The position numbers and the translations under genes were made by a program. 64,000 nt of DNA from Tenericutes bacterium MZ-XQ. Lineage in GTDB: Bacteria; Bacillota_I; Bacilli_A; Acholeplasmatales; Acholeplasmataceae. Positions within the stretch are counted from its first letter, which is position 1. Each line of letters begins with the position of its first letter. Shown piece after piece: positions 57,969 through 64,000 of this stretch. Below the pieces are notes generated by a model. The model searched no databases and was not told the DNA's origin. It worked only from the letters and a program-made list of their open reading frames with translations. The stretch is taken from NCBI GenBank assembly GCA_002838205.1, contig CP017950.1:1618858-1682857 (forward strand). Direction: 5' to 3'.

Positions 57969-58550
57969 TTATGTCAATCTTAATAAATGATAAACGATCA
58001 ATCCGTCCATGAACTTTCTTACATCAAATCCAGTCGTTTGATAAAATTTGTCCAATCGTTGCGTTAATGTATTTCTGTGAACATATAATGCTTTTGCTGC
58101 TAAACCAACATTTTGATTGTGCTCAAGAAATGTCTTAATTGTTTCTAACATAATTTGATCATGCATAAATTTTCCAAATACAAAAGCTTTAAATGACTTA
58201 TTCAAATGATCAATAAAATGAAGCATGATGATATGATCATCTAAATAAGTGTATAAGTTAAAACTAATCGTCTTGAGTTTATTCTTAATAAAATCAAGAC
58301 TTCGCTCCAAATCTTCTTTTAAAATATATCTGTGAGATTCATATAATCTAAAATCAACAAGAGTATCTTGAGATAGATTAATGATGACATCTTTTAAAGA
58401 ATGTTCCAAATCATGATTAAAATATATGATCAGTTGATGATCATACTTGTCAACTTTATCAATATCAATAAACTCTGAAAAAAGCGATAGCAACATCGAC
58501 TCATATTGATCAATATTTAGTTTGCTTTCAATCACAATAAACTTATACAT
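57969..58550 (-). CDS. PucR/CdaR-type regulator with C-terminal HTH
   Basis: 193 residues from ATG 58550, after AAGGTGG. The last 60 residues hold FLEHNQNVGLAAKALYVHRNTLTQRLDKF, the HTH_30 motif of PucR/CdaR regulators. The N-terminal part is short and resembles no known sensor. It lies directly after two trypsin-like lipoprotein genes and may share their transcript. Confidence 0.8.
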   Translation of the reverse strand: MYKFIVIESKLNIDQYESMLLSLFSEFIDIDKVDKYDHQLIIYFNHDLEHSLKDVIINLSQDTLVDFRLYESHRYILKEDLERSLDFIKNKLKTISFNLYTYLDDHIIMLHFIDHLNKSFKAFVFGKFMHDQIMLETIKTFLEHNQNVGLAAKALYVHRNTLTQRLDKFYQTTGFDVRKFMDGLIVYHLLRLT

Positions 58551-58561
58551 AAATACCACCT

Positions 58562-59293
58562 TTATGTAGAAAAAACTTTATCTAAAAACTCAGAAATAAC
58601 AAGATAGTCTATAAGTAAAGCATGTTCAACACCATATGAAACTTGAATACCTATCAACTCTAGTTTCAAGTTAAAAACAGGACTTCCAATTGCACTTTCA
58701 AGACTTTTGATCTCTACATAAGACGCTTCATTTTGATATAAGAAAAACCCGAGTTTTTGCAAGTTTAAGACCGTATCAGCGTTTGAGATCATGATAACTA
58801 ACTCTTTATTCATTGGATGAAATTTTGCAAGTTGAGCTTTAGGATATGCAGTACCTGCTTTTTCAACTCGAATCACACATAACTCTTCATCATGATCATA
58901 TAGCTCACCTTCTAAAAGGTTACCATATGCATCATAAAGACTATAATCAATAGAAGTTGCACGTTCATCAACCTTTTCATACGTAGTCAATAAATACATA
59001 TACTTAAGATCATTCTCAACTAGAGTTGCAGTTTGGTAAGATCTACTCGTAACTCTATTAAAAGTATTTTTGGTTTCTATTACAAGCATGAATACAGAAA
59101 GTGTTGTTTGATTTGTGACATTGTTCATCAGTGCTTTAAAATCATCAAAGTCAACTGCATCATGTGTTATATACTGGTTGTATTGATCTGAAAGCATAAG
59201 ATACTCTTCTGTATCTTCTTCAACCACAATCATGCCACAACTTTGCAATAAAATGACGAGCATAACCACAATGAGACCTAATATTTTTTTCAT
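58562..59293 (-). CDS. Lipoprotein resembling a trypsin-like protease, likely inactive
   Basis: 243 residues. Lipobox LLQSC with the Cys at residue 19. The end reads ESAIGSPVFNLKLELIGIQVS, the shape of the GNSGGPVFN...LIGI motif of S1 proteases, with Ile in place of the nucleophile. No TxxHV or DLAL motifs are visible. It looks like a dead paralogue of the neighbouring protease; the two genes overlap by four bases. Confidence 0.65.
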   Translation of the reverse strand: MKKILGLIVVMLVILLQSCGMIVVEEDTEEYLMLSDQYNQYITHDAVDFDDFKALMNNVTNQTTLSVFMLVIETKNTFNRVTSRSYQTATLVENDLKYMYLLTTYEKVDERATSIDYSLYDAYGNLLEGELYDHDEELCVIRVEKAGTAYPKAQLAKFHPMNKELVIMISNADTVLNLQKLGFFLYQNEASYVEIKSLESAIGSPVFNLKLELIGIQVSYGVEHALLIDYLVISEFLDKVFST

Positions 59294-60084
59294 GATGTCA
59301 CCTCGTCTTCAAGTAAAAACTCATAAAGCTCAAAAAACTCAAAAACTTTTTCGGTTGGTACGACAAAAGCAAACGTTGAAGTATCTTGATTCTCTCTAAA
59401 ATTTCCAGCAAAAATAACACCAACGATTTCATATGCTTCATTAATAACAACACTACCACTACTTCCTGTTTCAACAGGAGCGTCGATAATATAAATTTCA
59501 AAATCGATGGCAGATATACCCCCAGATTCGAGGTCAACTTGATCAATATCAACTAGTTTTCCAATGGTAATTCCATGAATTTGTCCATTTGGATATCCAA
59601 TCACATAAACAGGATCGCTGTAATTCAACATATCTTCATCAAAAACTAAAACATGAAGCACGTCATCCTCTTTAGGAAAAGACAATATTGCAAGATCATA
59701 AGCAGGATCAGCTACAATTAACTCAGCTTGATATGCCTGACTTAAATAATCATACACTGTAATTGTTGCATAAAAACCATTAGACTCAATCACATGATAA
59801 TTCGTGATGACATAATAATTCTCATCATCTTCATGAAAAATAAATCCAGAACCTGTGGAAGTCGTCTGACTTAACGGAATTGTTCGATTCACTTTAACAA
59901 TCGCTGGAATCACATGCTGATTCAAATCATTATATGTTTTTATATAATCTTCGTATATATCATTTCGAGCATAAACATCCTGTTGGTATTGCATTAAAAG
60001 ATCATCATATGTTACTTGTCTAACACAAGACGATAATCCAGTCACGATTAAAATGAAAACTGCTAGAATCAATAATTTTTTCAT
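59290..60084 (-). CDS. Trypsin-like serine protease lipoprotein (HtrA-like, no PDZ)
   Basis: 264 residues. Lipobox GLSSC (Cys20). The catalytic triad is His97 in TNYHVIE, Asp130 in YDLAILSF and Ser209 in TGSSGSVV; VNRTIPLSQTTSTGSGFIF is the HtrA-like entry. No PDZ domain follows. It is probably an outer-face protease for misfolded or secreted proteins. First of protease, dead paralogue, PucR-like regulator. Confidence 0.85.
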   Translation of the reverse strand: MKKLLILAVFILIVTGLSSCVRQVTYDDLLMQYQQDVYARNDIYEDYIKTYNDLNQHVIPAIVKVNRTIPLSQTTSTGSGFIFHEDDENYYVITNYHVIESNGFYATITVYDYLSQAYQAELIVADPAYDLAILSFPKEDDVLHVLVFDEDMLNYSDPVYVIGYPNGQIHGITIGKLVDIDQVDLESGGISAIDFEIYIIDAPVETGSSGSVVINEAYEIVGVIFAGNFRENQDTSTFAFVVPTEKVFEFFELYEFLLEDEVTS

Positions 60085-60123
60085 GAAATCACCTTATGTC
60101 TATTTTACGCTAAAAATGGTACA

Positions 60124-60154
60124 AAAAAAAGGTATTTATTTCAAACAAATACCT
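60124..60154 (-). terminator. Terminator after sufB
   Basis: Minus-strand stem AGGTATTT/AAATACCT with a loop of about nine bases and a run of seven or more T residues. Confidence 0.85.
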
Positions 60155-60166
60155 CTTTTAAAATTT

Positions 60167-61579
60167 TTATCCAATTGAGCCTTCCATTTCAAGTTTAATC
60201 AGTTGATTTAACTCGATTGCATACTCCATAGGTAGTTCTTTTGCAAATGGTTCTATAAAGCCCATAACTATCATTTCTGTAGCTTGTTCTTCAGTTAAAC
60301 CACGGCTCATGAGATAGAATAATTGTTCTTCACTGATTTTCGATACGGTTGCTTCATGTTCTAAGAAAACATCGCTATTTTTTACAACATTTGTTGGAAT
60401 CGTGTCACTAAATGAATAGTCATCTAAAATGATTGTGTCGCATTCGACATGCGCCTTAGCACCTTTTGCTTTCTTACCAAAATCAACTTTACCACGATAG
60501 TTCACTGATCCACCACCACGACTAATTGATTTTGAGATGATGGTTGATGTTGTGTTAGGTGCAACATGAATCATTTTTGCACCAGCATCTTGGATTTGAC
60601 CTTGACCAGCAAAGGCAATTGAAATGGTTGTTCCTTTTGCTCTTTCGCCTAATAATACACAAGATGGATATTTCATATTAACACTTGAACCAATGTTTCC
60701 ATCAATCCATTCCATATGTCCATTTTCATAGACAAATGAACGTTTTGTTACTAAATTAATGACGTTATTACTCCAGTTTTGAATCGTTGTATAGCGACAT
60801 GTTGCATCTTTATGTACAACAATTTCGACGATCGCTGCATGAAGGGAATCTTTTGAATATGTTGGAGCTGTACATCCTTCGACATAATTGACATATGCGC
60901 CTTCTTCAACGATGATGAGTGTTCTTTCAAATTGACCCATTTGTTCTGAATTAATTCTAAAATATGATTGTAATGGTTTCGGTACTTTCACACCTTTAGG
61001 TACATAAATAAATGATCCACCACTCCAAACTGCACTGTTTAATGCTGCATATTTGTTATCACTGTATGGTATGACAGTTCCAAAATACTTTTTAACAAGT
61101 TCAGGGTGCTCTCTTAAAGCTGTATCTGTATCTACATAAATAACACCTAAATCTTCTAGTTCTTTCATGGTATTATGATACACAACTTCACTTTCGAACT
61201 GTGTAGATACACCTGCTAAATAATTTCTTTCGGCTTCTGGAATACCTAATTTTTCAAAAGTATCTTTAATTTCTTTAGGCACTTCATCCCAACTAGTTTC
61301 TGCTCTTTCGCTTGCACGTAAGAAATATGTGATTTCATCAAACTTGATGAAAGATAAATCTGGTCCCCATGATGGGTTTTGAAGTTCTAAAAACTTATGG
61401 TAGCTTTTTAAACGGAAATCCAACATCCATTCTGGTTCATTTTTATATTTAGAAATAGCTCTAATAATGTCTTCATTAAGACCTTTACCAGTGTTAATAA
61501 GTGCTTTACTTTCAGTTTTAAAACCGAACTTGTAATCACCAACAATGGCATCTATTTTCTTTTTATTGTCATCCATCAT
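60167..61579 (-). CDS. sufB: Fe-S cluster scaffold protein SufB
   Basis: 470 residues. [55 protein letters not shown], and [19 protein letters not shown], with its essential Glu and His, are typical. It builds Fe-S clusters with SufC/SufD. Overlaps sufU by four bases. Confidence 0.97.
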   Translation of the reverse strand: MMDDNKKKIDAIVGDYKFGFKTESKALINTGKGLNEDIIRAISKYKNEPEWMLDFRLKSYHKFLELQNPSWGPDLSFIKFDEITYFLRASERAETSWDEVPKEIKDTFEKLGIPEAERNYLAGVSTQFESEVVYHNTMKELEDLGVIYVDTDTALREHPELVKKYFGTVIPYSDNKYAALNSAVWSGGSFIYVPKGVKVPKPLQSYFRINSEQMGQFERTLIIVEEGAYVNYVEGCTAPTYSKDSLHAAIVEIVVHKDATCRYTTIQNWSNNVINLVTKRSFVYENGHMEWIDGNIGSSVNMKYPSCVLLGERAKGTTISIAFAGQGQIQDAGAKMIHVAPNTTSTIISKSISRGGGSVNYRGKVDFGKKAKGAKAHVECDTIILDDYSFSDTIPTNVVKNSDVFLEHEATVSKISEEQLFYLMSRGLTEEQATEMIVMGFIEPFAKELPMEYAIELNQLIKLEMEGSIG

Positions 61580-62019
61580 TTATCTTGATCCTCCTTTATT
61601 TTTAATAATCCTTGTTCAGCTGCTTTCCATGCTAATGTTGCACATTTAATTCTTGCAGGAAACTGAGATACACCTTGATATACAATCGCATCTCCTTTAA
61701 GAATATCTGGATTATATGGATATCCTTTAATCAGCTCGTAAAATTCATGAATAATATCAGTAGCCTCACCGATGTCTTTGTTTTTTAATGATTCACTCAT
61801 CACACTAGCACTTGAACAACATATTGAACACCCTGTGCCTTGATGTTTAATATCAGTGATTTTATGATCCTCAACTTTGAGTTGAACTGTCATTTCATCA
61901 CCACAGCTAGGGTTATTTAAATGTACAGTCATGTATGATGGATCTGCGATAAATCCTTTATTTTTAGGGTTTTTATAATGTTCCATAATGACTTGTCTAT
62001 AGAGTTGTTCTAAGTTCAT
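61576..62019 (-). CDS. sufU: SufU, Fe-S assembly sulfur acceptor (IscU-like)
   Basis: 147 residues. [33 protein letters not shown] with the first Cys, [16 protein letters not shown] and [11 protein letters not shown] with the third Cys. The gap between the second Cys and the last typical of SufU is present. It takes sulfur from SufS. The second IS110 element begins about 56 bases before its start. Confidence 0.95.
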   Translation of the reverse strand: MNLEQLYRQVIMEHYKNPKNKGFIADPSYMTVHLNNPSCGDEMTVQLKVEDHKITDIKHQGTGCSICCSSASVMSESLKNKDIGEATDIIHEFYELIKGYPYNPDILKGDAIVYQGVSQFPARIKCATLAWKAAEQGLLKIKEDQDK

Positions 62020-62079
62020 CTTGACCTTGTATACTCAAAACTGTAATAATAGTTAGAGTATAACTTCCTTTCTTTCTAT

Positions 62080-62270
62080 TGTTATAATTAAATTAAGCAC
62101 TGTGGATTTGTGTCATTTATATATAGCTTTGACTATTGGAGGAGACTCTTACCACAGTTCTTATTTTTAATGTCAATCAGTAAGTTAGCGCTTGACGCTT
62201 CATCACAAGACTACATAAATAAGAAATCTGTGACTTACCCAGTGCTAAAACTTATATTGGAGGTGTTTTT
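62080..62270 (+). ncRNA. Candidate bridge RNA region of IS110 element 2
   Basis: The extended -10 TTGTTATAAT (to 62088) precedes about 180 noncoding bases. AGCACTG (about 62096-62102) pairs with CAGTGCT near the end, ACTGTGG with CCACAGT, and GTAAGT with ACTTAC. As in element 1, it is the expected position of a bridge RNA. The RNA has not been shown. Confidence 0.5.
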
Positions 62271-63437
62271 ATGTACTTAATCGGAATTGATATCTCTAAG
62301 TACAAACACGACTGCTTCATAGCTACTGAAGCAGGTATTCAAATCAAAGCATTCAGCTTTGATAACAATCGTTTAGGTTTCGATTTATTTCTTGAGGTCT
62401 TAAAATCTTTAGATCAGTCAAAAGAAATAAGAATAGGTCTTGAGTCAACAGGACACTATGGATCAAACCTTAAACAGTTTATCACGGCATCTGGTTATAC
62501 TTATCTGGAATTTAACCCTTACTTAACGCACATGTTTTCCAAGGCATTATCGTTACGTAAGACAAAGACAGATAAAGTTGACGCCAAAACGATTTCAAGT
62601 ATGCTAGGTTCTGTTGACTACAAGACCTTACATACTAAATTTTACCACATCAACGAATTAAAACAACTGGTAAGGTATCGTCATGTTCAAATGGTCAATC
62701 GTTCTAAAACACTCATTGAACTGACAAACATCCTTGATCGTATCTTTCCTGAGTTTAAACCTTTTTTTAACGAAAGACTCTCTAGTAGTGCGATGTTCAT
62801 CCTTAAAAAGTTCAAATCCAGAGCAAGAATTTCGAAACTTTCTAACAATGACTATGAATCCATTAGAAGTCACTCTAAAGGCAGATTATCTTATGTTAGA
62901 GTTCAAAAACTTAAATCTTTAGCTAAATCATCAGTTGGATATGAAACTCAGTCTGATCTGTTACTTCTTAAACACTCCATAAAACACTATGAGACGTTAA
63001 CTGAAATCATTGAATCTGTTGAACATGAAATCATCCATCTCATGGAAAATATCAATCAAACACTGACAACCATTCCAGGTCTCAACATCATCTCTGCAGC
63101 AATTATCATCGCCGAACTTGGTGATTTTAAAAACTTTACAAATCCAGCTCAAATTGTTTCATTTGCTGGACTGGATACATCTGTCAATCAATCAGGAACA
63201 ATAGAAACCAGAGGACATATCGTCAAACGTGGATCCGGATTACTTAGAATGACTTTTTGGCAAATCACTTTTGCGGGCTTAAGATTGAATCCTAAACTCT
63301 ATGATTATTACCTTAAGAAACGTGCTGAAGGTAAACATCATAAAGTCGCCATGGTTCACTCTGTTAGAAAACTAATACGCACGATATACTATTTAGGTGT
63401 CAACCAACTGACATTTGATCATTCACATTTCAAATAA
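62271..63437 (+). CDS. tnp: IS110 family transposase
   Basis: 388 residues from ATG after TTGGAGG. IGIDISKYKHD, IGLESTGHYG and RKTKTDKVDAKTIS supply the DEDD acidic residues. The C-terminal domain has TTIPGLNIISAAIIIAELGD and SFAGLDTSVNQSGTIETRGH with the serine motif. It is only distantly like the first IS110 enzyme, so two separate arrivals are likely. Intact. Confidence 0.9.
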   Translation: MYLIGIDISKYKHDCFIATEAGIQIKAFSFDNNRLGFDLFLEVLKSLDQSKEIRIGLESTGHYGSNLKQFITASGYTYLEFNPYLTHMFSKALSLRKTKTDKVDAKTISSMLGSVDYKTLHTKFYHINELKQLVRYRHVQMVNRSKTLIELTNILDRIFPEFKPFFNERLSSSAMFILKKFKSRARISKLSNNDYESIRSHSKGRLSYVRVQKLKSLAKSSVGYETQSDLLLLKHSIKHYETLTEIIESVEHEIIHLMENINQTLTTIPGLNIISAAIIIAELGDFKNFTNPAQIVSFAGLDTSVNQSGTIETRGHIVKRGSGLLRMTFWQITFAGLRLNPKLYDYYLKKRAEGKHHKVAMVHSVRKLIRTIYYLGVNQLTFDHSHFK

Positions 63438-63549
63438 TCAAATGAGGGTGTAGCTACCTCTTATTTGTTCATAAAACTTATATAGGCTTCCATGTGAGGT
63501 CTTTTACTATTTTTTATCATTTATTGCTTGACTTATTATAGTAAGTCTC

Positions 63550-64000
63550 CTAAAATGATGAGAAAAAATCTTTTGCTGCTTTAATGCTTGAAACTAATAC
63601 ATCACAATCATTAAAGTCATTATAAATATGAAATGATACTCTAAGTGTAGAGTTTACACCTAAGAATCTAGAAACTAACTGAGCACAATGATGTCCTGCT
63701 CTGACACTTACTTGATATTGATCTAACATTGTTGCAATGTCATGTGGATGTATATCTTCGATATTAAACGTAATCGTTGAAATATCTGCCTCTTTATTAT
63801 ATATGGTTAAACTATCAATTTCCTCAAGTTTTTTGATGGTATAATCTCTAAGTGCCATTGTATGTTCATGGATATTTTCATATCCTACTTTTTGAATGTA
63901 ATCAACAGCTGCAGATAAACCAATCGCACCACTAATAATCGGTGTTCCTGCCTCAAATCTTAAAGGCGCTTCTTTCCACGTTGCATGATCTTTAAAGACT
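63550..64000 (-). CDS. sufS: Cysteine desulfurase SufS (5' part beyond window)
   Basis: The C-terminal 149 residues. The frame is open to the window edge: FKDHATWKEAPLRFEAGTPI, GAIGLSAAVDYIQ, then SVRAGHHCAQ with the active Cys. It gives sulfur from cysteine to SufU. The stop is TAG at 63550-63552. IS110 element 2 lies immediately downstream and separates it from sufU, which should be its next gene. Confidence 0.95.
   Translation of the reverse strand, partial: VFKDHATWKEAPLRFEAGTPIISGAIGLSAAVDYIQKVGYENIHEHTMALRDYTIKKLEEIDSLTIYNKEADISTITFNIEDIHPHDIATMLDQYQVSVRAGHHCAQLVSRFLGVNSTLRVSFHIYNDFNDCDVLVSSIKAAKDFFSSF

Larger units (their letters stand above)
62076..63548 (+). mobile_element. IS110-family insertion element 2, between sufS and sufU
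   Basis: About 1.47 kb. Left end placed at CT 62076-62077, five bases before TATAATTAAAT as in element 1. Right end: TTGACT at 63528-63533 then a CT 13 bases on (63547-63548), again like element 1. If right, it ends one base before the sufS stop codon. Just outside the left end, GTTATACTC/GAGTATAC is an inverted repeat. No terminal inverted repeats. Ends are estimates. Confidence 0.65.

Overview
The window looks like a chromosomal segment of an Acholeplasma or a close relative (order Acholeplasmatales, wall-less Firmicutes). The DNA is AT-rich. TGA acts as a stop (uppS ends in TGA), which argues against Mycoplasma and Spiroplasma. The gene set is Bacillus-like but reduced: DXP isoprenoid synthesis, UppS, CdsA, Suf Fe-S assembly, T-boxes, CcpA- and Spx-like regulators, and a membrane pyrophosphatase. 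No peptidoglycan genes were seen. The genus is an inference; no database search was possible.

Layout. 1-2.6 kb: a cut GNAT gene, a DUF3307/SatD pair behind two sets of phased repeats, and four tRNAs. 2.7-9.5 kb: DJ-1-like protein, nucleosidase, uridine kinase, a P1B-4 metal ATPase, membrane pyrophosphatase and a zinc-ribbon membrane protein. 9.6-14.7 kb: an rRNA operon read leftward (16S-23S-5S-tRNA-Asn). 14.7-25.8 kb: a long leftward housekeeping block (dut, NUDIX, Xer recombinase, trmFO; rpsB-tsf-pyrH-frr-uppS-cdsA-dxr-rseP). 25.8-27.2 kb: a folate-transporter gene under a THF riboswitch, and ung. 27.2-31.95 kb: the most unusual region. A strong promoter and a cyclic-di-GMP-I type riboswitch precede two TasA/camelysin-like secreted proteins (one frameshifted), a secreted protein with eight carbohydrate-binding-like repeats, one SipW-type signal peptidase and two SipW-like proteins without catalytic residues. 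It resembles a c-di-GMP-switched extracellular matrix locus.

32-44 kb: an IS91-like element, gapA, a CYTH protein, an Spx-like regulator, pepF, T-box-trpS, a lipid kinase and tyrS. An IS110-family element sits between tyrS and its own Tyr T-box. ccpA follows. 45-53 kb: rpsP-khpA-rimM-trmD-rplS, ylbF/ylbG, rsuA, def, thiI and rpsD. 53.4-60 kb: pgk-XRE/cupin-HPr-tpiA, a ComK-like protein, a sugar ABC ATPase, a PucR-like regulator and two trypsin-like lipoproteins (one apparently dead). 60.1-64 kb: sufB and sufU, then a second IS110-family element separating them from sufS, which is cut by the window edge.

Regulation is largely by RNA: c-di-GMP, THF, Trp and Tyr T-boxes, and probable S2, L19 and S4 leaders. 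Both IS110 elements have a -10-like box inside the left end and a -35-like box near the right end, with about 180-230 bases of foldable noncoding DNA before the transposase. This is the layout expected of bridge-RNA elements.
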